Assembly: GCA_003024785.1 (NCBI GenBank)
Contig: PUQB01000051.1
Coordinates: 160,819 to 224,818 of the forward strand
Direction of reading: 5' to 3'
Length of the DNA stretch: 64,000 nt
Source of the DNA: Selaginella tamariscina
Lineage: Eukaryota > Streptophyta > Lycopodiopsida > Selaginellales > Selaginellaceae
Part shown: one piece after another, positions 45,822 to 58,384 of the stretch
How positions within the stretch are numbered: position 1 is the first letter of the stretch
Layout of the letters: each line of letters starts with the position of its first letter
Made by a program: the position numbers and the translations under genes
The notes under the pieces: model-generated
Seen by the model: the letters and a program-made list of their open reading frames with translations, nothing else
What the model was told of the DNA's origin: nothing
Database searches by the model: none

Positions 45822-46020
45822 GGCCGCCGCACTAGAATATTCTAGAATATTCTTGAAAATTTTGGAAGGTCCAATTGTGTGTACACTTGGCAGTACGAAA
45901 AATTTCCGTACAGAATATTCGAGATATTTAGACAGAAATCGTACGGAACAACGGAATATTCAAGAATTCGGAAATCTAGGTCAATCTCGTTGACCTGCGC
46001 TCGAATTTCGCCGTGCCCCC
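45822..46020 (-). repeat. Right terminal and sub-terminal region of the transposon
   Basis: Ends ...CTGCGCTCGAATTTCGCCG then TGCCCCC. GAATATTC occurs at 45,835, 45,845, 45,913 and 45,954, and CCGTACAGAATATTCG at 45,906-45,921. GCGGCCGCCGCACTAG at 45,820-45,835 is the inverted counterpart of CTGGTGCGGCGGG on the left. Confidence 0.75.
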
Positions 46021-46571
46021 ATTCTAGGATATGTGAAATGTGGTTACTGGAACTGTCTCATTCTAGGATATGTGAAATGTGGTTAGTACCAGGTAGATAT
46101 GAACTTAGTCGTGAATATGAACTGTGAACTTACGGATTTCACATATGTTGCTGCACTCAAAGCGTGTGCAGGACTCATTGATGTAGTCACTGGGCGAAGG
46201 ATTCATGCAAGAGTTTGTGAGCTTGGACTTGAAGAAGATCAAGTATTAGCAACTGCTTTGGTAGACTTTTATGGCAAGTGTGGATGCATGAACACCGCTG
46301 TCCAGATAGAGAGGTGTGGAGTTCCTTGTTGGCAGGGTATAGCTCACTGGTGGACTCGTCCCAGGTGTTTAGTCTTGCTAGAAAGATTCAGGAATCTGGC
46401 TTGCGGATGGACGGCGTGATGTTCATCTGTATTCTGAGGACATGCAGTATTGCCGGCCGGGTAGAAGAGGGGATTATGTACTTTGAATCTATGTTAAGGT
46501 ATGGTGTTATTGAACACTATACTTGCATGGTTGATATGTTGGGGACTTATATAATTATTTCTGTAAAGTAA
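46021..46571 (+). pseudogene. PPR gene, right arm, part 2 (3' end)
   Basis: This is the continuation of the gene split at 30,787. It starts with the target duplication and then a 39-bp tandem duplication of the insertion region. It encodes DFTYVAALKACAGLI-like and GRRIHARVCELGLEEDQVLA segments, VDFYGKCGCMNTA, and in a second frame VWSSLLAGYS, ILRTCSIAGRVEEGIMYFES and GVIEHYTCMVDMLG, which is the start of the E-type C-terminal region of PLS-class PPR proteins. The frame stops at 46,571 in AT-rich DNA without a DYW domain. The left arm lacks this 3' part. Confidence 0.8.
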
Positions 46572-47136
46572 ACCAAAAGGCTTTACAACCAATTTCTTAG
46601 TCATGTTTCATATAATATTACAAATAAATTATTATTAATGTATTTTCTCATATTTAAAATACACATGTATATTTATATTCAAATCTTATACCATAGTCCA
46701 TAACTTGACACATATATTATATAAAAAATATTATGCATGCATGTAATAAAACACCCATGTATATTCATATTAAATTTTTTAATGGGAAGATAACATATAA
46801 TTAAATAACCACACTCCTAAGGCATAACTATAAGCTCATTTGTATATTTTAAATTTATTTGATAAATATATTATTGTGTTTAATAAAATATATGTCCATT
46901 AATTTGTAGACCTACATAATCTGCATACTTTTTAAAAAATAAAATTTAACATTAATTAAAGTGCAGGTTCGCATATACAAAGCAATCCTTTAAATACGGT
47001 GCAAGGTTTTGTGGTACGTAATGCCTGCATAATCAAGTTGTAAGTACGTCGAATATACTTTGATGGTGTATGTACGGCGATCGCAGGCGTGAACGTTGCT
47101 AATCATTATTAACATTAGAATGTAGATATTTACATG
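46572..47136. other. AT-rich spacer, no gene seen
   Basis: AT-rich, with a short GC-richer part near 46,965-47,100 (CGCATATACAAAG..GGCGATCGCAGGCG). No gene, RNA or defined repeat is seen. Confidence 0.5.
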
Positions 47137-48345
47137 TTAATTAAATAATTAACACCAAAAAAATATAAATAAAGTTTGAAGAAATTTTGTTAATACTAAA
47201 ACAGATTTTTTTTATAACATTTAATAAGGTTGATTAATATTTTTTTATTATTAAAATAATAAGTGTGTGTATAAAATTTAGAACAAGTAAAAATATAAAT
47301 CAGCATTCATATATATAAATAATAATCATAAGTCTTTTTTATGGATAATAAAAATCATTATTAATACATTAAAATATACTTTTTACATGTTAACAAAATT
47401 GATCTTCTTAAAAAACATTTTTAATGCAAATTAAATTTAACATAACATATGCATTTATTATGCACGTAAAACATAATTTTCATGTACTTTATAATTTTTT
47501 ACACCTAAAATTTTGATAAAATAAATGAAATTTTAAAGCTAAAACATTTCACCATACACATGCTAAATCATTATAATGTATACGTTTAGAAAACTATAAG
47601 TTATAAATTGTTATAATAAATTTAATTATGTCATAAGGTTTTAAATTCATGATTAGCATATTGTTGGCATATCATTTTATATTAAATTATCGTTATATCA
47701 TCCATTAGAGATTATTGGAAAATATATGTTTCACATGTATTAAATTTATTGAATTAATATGATTATACATATCTTATTTTCACATTAAAAACGTAGAATC
47801 TTTGAGTAAAACATATTTTTAGAATATACTTAAAATATCAGAAATTATTTAAAATCAATGGTTTAGATTTGATTTTAAAATAAAAATAATAATTTATACT
47901 TATTAGATTATTTACAAAGCAGATATGCCAAACTTTTTTAAGATAACAAAAAGAATTCATAATAATAAACCAAACATATTAAAGAAATAACACACGCACA
48001 AAAACAAATTAATTTACTAAATTTTTTTAATAATTTATTTTGTACATTAGCATGTTATCGTTCCATTTGCAAAGGCACCTATTAAAAAACATATATTTGT
48101 TAATTTTAAATAAATTACCAAGAATATAATAAGTAGATAAACATTACTATTTAATAAAAAAGAACTTTTATATTGTAAGTAAACACATAAAAGTATAAAT
48201 CATATAAAATTAAAATGTTAATTCTAAATTTAAATAAATATATTCCAAAATATACATGTAGACACATTTTAAATAATGCAATAATTTTATATAATACCTT
48301 AATCTTTTAATATATAAGTTACTAATTTTTTCAACAATTTTTATA
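47137..48345 (+). repeat. Dispersed AT-rich repeat, copy 2
   Basis: Collinear, direct-orientation relative of 1,733-3,000 (see there). After about 48,345 the copies diverge, and similarity resumes only at 48,855-48,945, which matches 3,995-4,075. So the whole 1,733-4,075 unit was probably present here and lost an internal part. Confidence 0.7.
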
Positions 48346-48850
48346 TATATATTTATAAGGGTGTTCTCTATGTTATATGTTAGGATAAGAATGATATAAT
48401 ATATATGTATTTTTGACATTGAAATAAGAAGAAATTATTTTTTTAACATACTGAGAACCTTAATTGAATTCAAACACCACCACAGGTGTTAATTTCTATC
48501 TTAACAGCACAGTTATAAGGTCAACTATGTTAAATTTAGATGGTTAAATTTTAAAAATTTATGTTATAAAATTTAATTTTATAATATTATATTTGTATAT
48601 ATAGTGTGTGTTTGCTATTAAAAGTTGCTTAATATTGCATGAAATTAAAAATCTTCTCTATCATTGAAATATTCTTTGTCACACACACATATATAATGTC
48701 TTTAAAACAGAATGTGTGTCTATTGTGTCTAATTAGAGTTGTTTTGCACCAGCCCTTAACTTAATTTACTATGCATAAGTTAAATAAGAATTAAGAGTGC
48801 ATTTGATTTAATTTAAGGTTTTAAATTTAATTTAAATTAAAAAAATTATG
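48346..48850. other. AT-rich spacer, no gene seen
   Basis: AT-rich, with short TA and CA runs (48,680-48,700). Nothing else can be supported. Confidence 0.5.
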
Positions 48851-48945
48851 TTAAGGGAAATGTATTTTCTTATCAAAATCGGGGTTTGGTTAGAGGTCGT
48901 GCATGTAGCGGCAGCAGCAGTGGCAGCAGGAGCTGTATTCGGATA

Positions 48946-50400
48946 TGAAAATAATGTCAAAGACCTGGGAAGGGACAACCCTAAGAGACCCAGAGGAAAA
49001 CTTACAATTATCACCCATAATTAACGTAGTCAATGTGATGTATTGTGATACTGCACAAGACTGCCCATTATCATATAAAATGTGCAAAACCTTATCTACA
49101 CGTCTTAAGCATTGATGCGCTAGAAAAGTAGTTATGGAAGACATATTAGATCCCATATCCACTAGCACTGTGATTAAAAATCATTCACCAATGCAGTAAA
49201 TGTGAAAATTGGATGACTGGTGAAACTTGCAATCCTTGATATGCATAGCAGAAAAAATATAGAGGTGAAGTTTCCATCGCACGGGATCCCTTTGTCACCT
49301 GTACGATTACTAGTTTTTTTACAACAAATCCATCTGCAAGAGAGGCTTCATCATATGGAAGCTCATCATCAGACATAATGGTTGCCATAGGCACACCATT
49401 TAGAACATATGGTTGCAAGCTTGGATGTAGTGGACGCCAATCAAGATACACATCACATGCCTGCCAAGTATGTCCAAGTGCCCAACATGCCCAACAATGA
49501 ACTTGATTGGGTCGACCCAAATTGTTCCGATTTCTCATGTCAACCACCATGGGCAGGAATTGGAGCAAGTGCAAAAGGATTTTGTGGAGGTGTCCACAGG
49601 GTTTGCCCCGAGGTGGCCCATGTGCAAGAGGTCGACCACGAAGGGCTTGTCGTGCTGGTACATATGCAGTAGCATCAACCTCCATTGGATAAGCACAATG
49701 AATAGGAGGAGTAGGTAACCCAAGGAACCACGGCCCTCACCAAACACCAATTCAAATCATTGAGCTAGTGCAAAAGCCTCCTCCAATGTGATAGGACAAA
49801 AAGCTTGAATGAATTGAACAAGTTTGGGTTTCAAGTTGCCATAACATATCGAGCTTAATGGGCTCAGGCATGTTAGAATATGCACACTAAGTTAAATCCT
49901 CAAACCTAATATTGAACTACATAAACAGACTCACCATGATGTTATCGTATTGCATGTAATTGTTGAAAAACATTATTTGAGTCCTCAACTTTACCAATGT
50001 ATGTTTGAGGCATTTTCATCAATCGATTACTATTGGCTTGAATCTCCAAGCCAATCCATTATACCATTTGACTATCAAACCCTTCAAACATGTAGGGAAT
50101 TCTCGAGCCCCACCCAATTATGATAATGAATAATAACTTGGAAATGATCAAACTAGCAGTATACATCATCTCCCGGATCATCACAAAAAAGATCGGGGTT
50201 GAACCCTTAGATTTGTGGCTTGTGAAGAAGATAGAAGCAGATCCCCTAGCAAGAGGCTCAGGCGGGGAAGAAGAGAATGACCTTAACAAAGAGCTCCATA
50301 ACTTAGTTTGTGCATCAATAGCAGTTGCAATAATACTAAAAGTTGTCTTCACAAACAAGAAAAAAAAGAAACGAAAGAGAAGAAATACCCAACTTCTCCA
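48946..50400 (-). mobile_element. Ty3/gypsy gag-protease remnant
   Basis: The minus strand shows, in order, a gag N-terminal part (about 50,390-50,060), a zinc knuckle with CWACWALGHTWQAC (about 49,520) and an aspartic-protease-like part with LVDMGSNMSS (about 49,160) ending with RVVPSQVFD. The same parts occur in the right-edge element at 60,300-61,480. No LTR or polymerase is visible. It is an old fragment with several breaks. Confidence 0.8.
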
Positions 50401-50624
50401 CTAATATAAGAATAAATAATAATGCATAAAACATGATACTTTATTTAGCTTCAAAACCTTGCTTATATACAGGGGCCTTCTGCCATGTGGCATACATGCG
50501 ATGTGTGGCACTTACACATGGGGCTAGATCACCACCCATGTGTCACTATGCATGTGTATATACATATGTGTATGTACAATACCTTATATAGATTCAGCAA
50601 CAATAATAGTTAGGCAAGGTTTTT

Positions 50625-51010
50625 CAATTTGTCATTCCTTAAGAGTAAAAGAAAGCACTCCATATAAGTCATATTTTTATAATTTTCCTTCTTAAAAATA
50701 TGCGTAGAAGAAAACACTCCATATAAGCTACATCTTTTTTAATTTATTTCTGAAATTTGATGGTGGTAGTGAATGTGGTAAAAATCACTCTTTTAATATA
50801 AGACTTCTTTTTAATTTGTTTATCCTTAAGAATATGCATAAAAGAAAGCACTTAATATAAGTCACCCCTCTTCAATTTGTACATGAGACTTGGTAGTGGT
50901 ATAAAGAATCACTTCTCTTTAATACAAGTCTCCTCTCTTCAATTTGTCCCTCCTTAAAAATGTGTAAAAGAAAGTATTCTATATAATTCACATTTCTTTA
51001 ATTTGTCCAC
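50625..51010 (+). repeat. Degenerate tandem repeat, 60-80 bp unit
   Basis: About five units share TTGTCC-TCCTTAAAAATATG and AAAAGAAAGCACTCCATATAAG. Two units carry an extra GACTTGGTAGTGGTA-like segment. Divergence between units is substantial. Confidence 0.7.
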
Positions 51011-53950
51011 AAGACTTAGGCCCATTTTCCATTAGTGGTGGTTATTTGGCCGCTAGTAATTAAAACAATGCCACAAATTAATTATTATTATCACTGTTAC
51101 AGTGGTTAATTAAACTAATTTTTTTTTACTAATGCACAACTTTTATTTAACCGGTTACTAAACAAGGTTTTACAAATGTATGTTACACATAATGTAAATA
51201 ATAAAGTGTAGTTACTCAATATGTTTAATTAAAAAGATATATTAAATCCTTAACTCTTTAGTTACTTCATTTTATTTTTCTTATATGGAATCATTAGTTA
51301 TAATTTACTAGTTCTCTCTCTCTCTATAATATATGTATATATATATGACATTATATACACATACATATATATATTACACACAAACATGTGAATGTGTAGA
51401 GAGAGAAAGATCTTTTAGTTATTACATACTCTACATGTGATATTATATATACACACACACACACACACATATATATATATGTGTGTGTGTATTTATACAT
51501 AAGAATTATTTATTTTAATTGTTTATTAATTATATTTATAAGGAGATCTTTCTCTCTAACTCTTTCTTTTTTTTCTTTCTCTAATATATAAATATAGATT
51601 TCTATATACATACATATGTAAAGTAATGTTATACATGTATATGTATATAAATATAACATTGTGCATGTTTTTATTAAGAGAGACACATGTTTATGTGTCT
51701 GTGTTATATAAAGAAACTACCTCGTTTTTAACTTTGCATCATGACATAATGCAATATGTTTAGGGCATATGTGTTTAATGACATCATTTATCAGTGATAA
51801 CGTGGCATGCCACCTACGCATCAGTTTAATTATTATTAATTTTATATAATTTTAAATAAGATTAGCCAAAAAAATATATTAAAAGATAAATTAAGTTTCC
51901 CAAGTGAAAAATGTGTGTGTGTTAACATTTTAATAATTTTTTCTTAAATTAATTTCAGTAAGCTAATTATGTTACAATCATAATCTATACTTTAAATTTA
52001 ATTTTTTATATTTTATACTAATGAAAAAAGCTCAAACTAAAAAAAACTAATTTAGTTTTATGCAATAAATTTTTTTTTATTATTCATAAATAATGTGAAA
52101 AAATGTAAAAAGTTTAAAATGAATTTAGCAACTGAAAAAATATAATTATAAATAAAGCAAGGAGCTTAACTTGTTACAAGACAACCTTTTTATTCTATAC
52201 TGTATAATGTTAAATTTGAATAAAATGAATCTAATTTGAATAATATACTAAGTTTAAAATTTAAATTAATTCTTAATATGCTGTATATTTGGTTATTATT
52301 TTTAATGAACTGAAAATTTTCTATTATTAAAAAAATTTGAATATATATACATATATACATGAATATAAATTGAGTGCTTCATATATATAGTGCTCTATAT
52401 ATATGTAATGGAGCACTATATATATGTGTATACATATTGAATTTAAATTTTCTATATAAATTTGTATATATAAATTGCTTATATGTGTTTAATATAAAAG
52501 TAATTAGGAACTAGTAATTATAAATTATAACAAATTAAAATGTTAAATTTATAAGTTAATAATTAGAAAGAATCAATTTTTTTAATAATTCTTCAGAACC
52601 TACATATACCATACAAATACATGTATGTATATATACATAAGCAAGTGCAAAACATATACACATTCTAGTTATAATTTAAACTTAATGTTATTGCTTGTAT
52701 TAAATCTGATAAATATTATTAAGTTTGAAGGCAAGTGCACAACAACAGCATTTTAAGTGACTATTTCTTGAGGAAAATGTAAAACTAGACTATTACCTTA
52801 ATCTATACTATTTAGCTTATTTATTTTTTATAATTATCATTTCTATAGAAAATGTAATTAGAGTATATATCAGTTTTTCTAGATTCTAATTTTCTTATAA
52901 TTATTATATTTGAAATAAATTTTTGATTAAACTAAAATCTAACCATATCTTAAATATTATTAATTTAATTTTCTAATTATATTTTAAGAAGGGTAGTTTT
53001 CAAATTCAGTGCCCTTCCCTTAATCATAGTTAATTAAATTAATATTTTAATGATTTGATATGCATTTAAAGAATGTAAATTAAAAATATCTTCCGGGTTA
53101 ATATATTTCATCTATATACATAATTTGGTATGTATAAGTTTTTTTAAATACATGTTTTCTTTTTGTTTTTAATATTGCCAATTGATTAAATTAATTAATT
53201 ATTTTAAATAAATATATTTGTTCTTAAATTTATTAGGAAATGCTACATATAAACTAAATTATAATATATTAATAATTTATTTCAATGTATAATAGATATA
53301 CATATACACATTTAAAATATATATATATACAATAGTGTGAAACATGGAACTTTCAACCAGTTGTTTGGTTTTGACATATTAAATTGCAGAATATTCGTAT
53401 ATATTTAATTATGTTTATGTTATCATTTATTTTATACCGTGTCATAGTAAGCATGTGAGCACACATATATGTTAATAGTTTAATTATATAGACTATGATA
53501 AGAATGCTAATTTAATTAACATTAAATTCAAGTTAATATATTTATATTGATGCTCAGTGCTCGCCACACGTATGTGCACACACGTTGACACATTGCATCA
53601 TCTAGGTTTGCTGCTTTATATAATATACAATAATGGTAGTTAGTGTCTTAACTGTTAATTAACTTAACTTAAACTACAACGTGGCAAATCTTTTACGTGG
53701 TGTATATTGATGGGTCCACGTGGCAACCATGCAACTTAGAAATGTTAGAAAAAATGTAAAAACAAAGATAGGCTATTTTTTTAACTACAGAGAGGGTCAG
53801 ACGCTCCAAATAAAGGTGTGTACTTGATTTTGAGAGAGAAATAGAGATTTTATGTTATATAAAAATAAATAAATTTGATTTAAGGTGGAAATTATATGCG
53901 ATTTTTGTCAAATATTCGTGGGGTGATGTCCACAACGAAGGTTATGTTTT
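51011..53950. other. Long AT-rich intergenic region
   Basis: No gene is supported in this 2.9 kb. It holds TA/CA microsatellites at 51,320-51,370 and 51,446-51,492, a small inverted pair around GTGCTCTATATATATGTAATGGAGCAC (about 52,390-52,416), and many A/T runs. The last 300 bases may contain the PP2C promoter or an upstream exon, because TTAATACAG before 53,960 resembles an acceptor. Confidence 0.5.
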
Positions 53951-53967
53951 TTAATACAGGAGCCCAA

Positions 53968-54238
53968 ATGATGATGCCTCTAGAGGAGCAGCAGCAAGCA
54001 CAGCTCCACAATAGATTGCTCAAATCCCAATCTGGTTCTGGAGGTAAATAAACATCTCTCTCTCTCTCTCTCTCTCTCTATATAATATATATATATATAT
54101 ATAATATATAATATAATATAGATCCGTGTATGTGTGTGTATTTCACTAGTTGTGTATGTACATTCAAAGAAGTTTTGCATTTGATCTAATGCCGATGATT
54201 ACATATTTACATCTTGAATATTTGTCCCCAAACTCTCT

Positions 54239-54275
<37 letters not shown>

Positions 54276-54534
54276 AATATATATATATATATAATATATA
54301 TATATATATATAGTTACAGTCATCTTGTATATATACAAAATATCTAATGCTGATGATTACATATTTATATCTTCGAAACTCCCTCTCTTGTATGTATGTA
54401 TGTGCGTACATACACTCTCTCTATGTATGATGTACATATATATAGTTTGTATGTACAAATATGCAAAAGAAGTTTAATGCTGATGATTACATATTTACAT
54501 CCTGACCCAAAAACTCTCTCTCTCTTTCTCTCTT

Positions 54535-54572
<38 letters not shown>

Positions 54573-56072
54573 TTCACTAGTTGTGTATGTACAGTCCTGT
54601 ATATAATAAAAGATGACTGTACATACATCTTTATATATATACAAAAGAAGATTTGATCTAATGCTGATGATTACTTATTTTCATCCTCAGTATTTTCCCC
54701 AAAAACTCTCTCTCTCTCCTCTCTCTTATAATATATATATATATATATATATATACAGTCATCTTTTACATATATACAAAAGAAGTTTTGCATTTGTTCT
54801 AATGACGATGATTAGATATTTACATCCTGAATATCTTTTTACCAAAAACTCTCTCTCTTACACACACACATATGTATGTATACATATATGATGTATAACT
54901 TCACCCAGTTGATAAGCTCATTTATATGTATACTAACACACACACACACACACGCACAGGGAGTGTGTGTGTGTGTGTCTATATATATATATATATAGAT
55001 ATCCATTCCACAGAGGGAGCCAAAGCAAAGTATGGATACTGTCTAGCCAAGAACATGATTGGACACGAATACGAGGACCGGCACATATCGAAGATTATAC
55101 ATCAGAATGGGAAGGAGATTGGTATGTTTGGCGTTTTCGACGGCCACAAAGGCTCGGAAGTGGCCGAGTTTCTTCAGCAGTTCCTGTTCGATTCCATTCT
55201 AGAGAATCCACATTTTGAGAAAGACCCCAAAACTGCTATCAGAGAGTCGTATCTAGCCCTCGACAAAGGTGCGTGTGTGTGTGCGCGTGCGTGTGGACGT
55301 ATGTGTACATACGTATATGCAGGATATTGGATATGGGGAGTGTGAGCAAGAGTTGGCGGTCAGGCTCTACAGCTACTACTTGCTTACTGTTTAATGGGGA
55401 GCACCTCATTGTTGCAAATGTGGGTGACTCGCGAGCAGTTCTGTGCCGTGGCTTTAAAGCTGTTGAAGTTTCTGTTGATCATGATCCTCGAAAGCCTGTA
55501 GAACGTGAAATGGTACGTCATGTGTGTGTGGTGTACAGTAGCTACTATGAATATGAAGTTCTTACTTCTTGCATGTCTACATATACGAATGTGTAAGATA
55601 ACATGACAGAATGAATTGTAAGGTAACATGACAGAATGCACGGTATATAAGGTGTGCACGTGTGTGTGTGGTTATGTGTATTATGCTCTTAGGTGGAGTC
55701 TAAGGGCGGTGAAGTCAGCATGACATTTGGTGGGGTATATCGTGTAGATAGAAGGCTAGCTATGTCTAGAGCCTTTGAGATGATCTTAAGGAGCATATCT
55801 CTGTGGAGCCAGATATATGGGAAGGGGAGTTGAAACCTGAGGATGATTTTTCATAGTTGCAAGTGACGGTTTATGGCATAAGGTACGTGTGTGTATGAGT
55901 GTGTGGGGGTGTGTGATAATGTGTGTATGTATACATAGATGACAAGCCAGGAAGCCGTGGACCTCGTTCAAGATGCTGAGGATACACAGCGGGCAGCTGA
56001 GGCTCTTGTTGAAGCTGCTGTTATGAAGAAGGAGACTGATGATATACTGTTGTCGTTATTGGGCTCAAGTAA
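53968..56072 (+). pseudogene. PP2C-type protein phosphatase, five exons, frameshifted
   Basis: PP2Cs are Mg/Mn-dependent Ser/Thr phosphatases. Exon 1 (53,968-54,043) starts MMMPLEEQQQAQLHNRLLK. Exon 2 (55,014-55,272) has EYEDRHISKI and GVFDGHKGSEVAEFL, including the metal-binding DGHxG. Exon 3 (55,323-55,512) has SGSTATTCLL and IVANVGDSRAVLC. Exon 4 (55,693-55,882) has GGVYRVDRRLAMSRAF and then, shifted, VASDGLW. Exon 5 (55,939-56,072) has MTSQEAVDLV and ends near the DD(I)TVV motif. Exons join in phase if exon 2 ends at GGTGC before GTGTGT. Single bases appear to be missing near 55,777, 55,848 and 56,048. The protein is short (about 260 residues), a compact single-domain type. All three losses are one-base deletions, so assembly error is a real alternative. 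Confidence 0.85.
54050..54900 (+). repeat. Intronic tandem repeat with CT/TA arrays (PP2C intron 1)
   Basis: Five units of about 130-170 bp contain AAGAAGTTTTGCATTTGATC, TAATGCTGATGATTACATAT and TTTACATCCTGA, followed by CCAAAAACTC(TC)n and a TA array. Units start near 54,165, 54,340, 54,465, 54,640 and 54,775. Unit boundaries are blurred by microsatellite length change. Confidence 0.8.
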
Positions 56073-56162
56073 AATTTGAATTCGAGCCTCTGTGTTTGTG
56101 TGTGCGTGTGTGTGGAAGATATATATATATATAAAAATGTTTTACTTTGTATATTCCTTGTA

Positions 56163-56707
56163 AAACGTTTTAAGATTTTGCATAAGAAGATCCACCTTCA
56201 GCAGCAGCTTCTTGCAAGCTTTCCGAGCTCCTCTGCATTTCGTCTCATCTTTCCCGGCTTCACTCCCCATTAATCCCTTATTGCCTCTGCGATCCCCTCC
56301 TTGGTCCTTGTAATCCCCATTCCAATACCTTACAAACCTTTTATATATATATGTTGTGTCTGTGTATATATATATAATATATATATCTTATACACGTACT
56401 CACACACTTAATACCTTTGCCTTCGAGGATCAGTTTACAGTTGGTATTCTGCTCGCTGTGGCGTGGCCAACCCAGCATTGGAACACCCCCACTCAAGCTT
56501 TCGGTATGGATTCCATCCACAATGTGTCACAAATCCACCCACCGAATTGTGTTGTAAAACTGCAAGCTGTGCTGCCCAAGTCACTACCAGTCCCTTCTCA
56601 CGGTTCCTCTCCATAAATTCCTTGATCACAACATAATAAAAACTTAGTACTATTTCAACAACATTAAACTGACTCTGTAGAACAATCACATGTAAATACA
56701 CAAGCAG

Positions 56708-56741
<34 letters not shown>

Positions 56742-57582
56742 TATTCAAGTGTATTTAGCTACCTGACATGCATATACAGATTTATATAGATGTGCTAGGC
56801 ATGTTTATGTACTTAAGTAATTCAAGAGAGTGTGGGATGTATAGCTCTCTCTCTCTCTCTCTCTCTATACACACACACACATATACATACCCATACATGA
56901 TGTATAGGTGTTTGTGTACATACAACGCATGTGCACATACAGCTATAAACGTAATAAAACGAGCGAACCTTAAGATAGTCCTGAGGCAAGTCTGTAACCA
57001 AGTTTTGAGGAACTACGAGCAAGAATAGACAATCACTGGCTTCTAAACCATCTGTGAGCTGTTTGAACTCCTCGAATGTTAATATGGAAGCGCTCCCAAA
57101 TGCGACATAGAGTACTGAGTTGGGTGCGTGTTTGTCAAGAAAACGTAGTGCATCTGCATCCTCTGGCCGTAAACTCACCTAAATTAACAAAGTTTAAACG
57201 TATATGTGGAATGCTACACACACACACATATTATAGAGAGAGAGAGAGAGAGAGTTTGTAGACTCGTAAGTACCTGGATCTCATTTTTGTCATGGTTCTT
57301 ATGTGGAAACAGAGGTCCTATTGAAACGAACTTGCCAGCAATAGATTGATCTACTGCATCAAAAACTTCTGCCTCCATTTCATAAAATGAATTTACAAGG
57401 ACCAAGGGCTCGAACTCGAGTCTTTAGCGTATTGGTCATCCCTATAATCCTTGTATAAAACTCATACCACAGGTATATAGGTAATTTCCGCCTTTATCTG
57501 CTCCAATCCCGGCAGGTATGTTATAATTTGATCAGCATTTGTTTCTGCAGCAAAGTATCATTACATACATACATATCACGTA

Positions 57583-57640
<58 letters not shown>

Positions 57641-58350
57641 AACTGTTTACCTTGAACAGGACAATGACCATGATCTATCAGTTTACCGACGTTAAACTCG
57701 ATAGAAGCCCAAGTAGCAGCCCCAGACCAGAAGCAAACTGAAGTAAACCCAGCCTTACGTGCCGAGAAAGGCGCAGAAAGATGAACATAATCCGAAACCA
57801 CGCACTGAATATCTCCAACCTCGGTGTTAAGTCGAGTTAACAGCTCTACAAGACGGTCTTCAAGTGCTTCTATACAATCCATGAAAACACGTAGTTCACT
57901 CAATGTGCTTGCATCAATCCTGCTGCTGGAAGCTTTGCCTCTAATGGTATCGATTCTAGTCGTATTTCTTGCTCAGGAATAGCTTCCTAAAAGCAATTAT
58001 ATTAGTCGCGCGCGCGCTCGTGTGTGTGTGTGTGAGAGAGAGAGAGAGAAACTAAACAAGAACACTATCACGTATTATAAATCATCATAACACCAAGTAA
58101 AATTCTAGCTCTCACATTTGTAAACATAACGACAACTCTGATCTATTGTATATACGTATGAATGAGTGCACACACATGTTTTTAATTTATGTGCTATGTA
58201 TGTTGTACACCACACAGAATATATACATCTGTATATATTATCTCGAGTATGTATATTTAATTTTTCTCCAGCAGATAAGATCTAAACTGTACAACCAATA
58301 CATTAACTGTGTGTGTTGCTATGTTTAAACATACACAACAGCGTACACAG

Positions 58351-58384
<34 letters not shown>

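Larger units (their letters stand above)
30788..46020. mobile_element. Mutator-like DNA transposon with methyltransferase-like cargo
   Basis: The 15,233-bp element is inserted in a PPR gene. Its ends are GGGTTTGACATTTCC...CGAGCGCAG (left) and CTGCGCTCGAATTTCG...GCCCCC (right), an imperfect inverted pair. A second inverted pair, AGAATATTCTnGTGCGGCGG, lies near 30,882-30,903 and 45,822-45,844. The TSD is 8-9 bp, as in Mutator superfamily insertions. Two genes diverge from a central repeat-rich region at 41,000-42,440: transposase on plus (42,455-45,714) and ParB-methyltransferase-like cargo on minus (40,983-31,085). Without the nested Ty3/gypsy element (6.36 kb) it would be about 8.9 kb. Both genes carry single-base frameshifts, so current activity is doubtful unless these are assembly errors. 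Confidence 0.85.

Noticed and set aside
50625-51010. Regularly spaced repeats as a CRISPR array
   Set aside because: Units are degenerate, spacers are not distinct from repeats, there are no cas genes, and the context is a plant nuclear genome.
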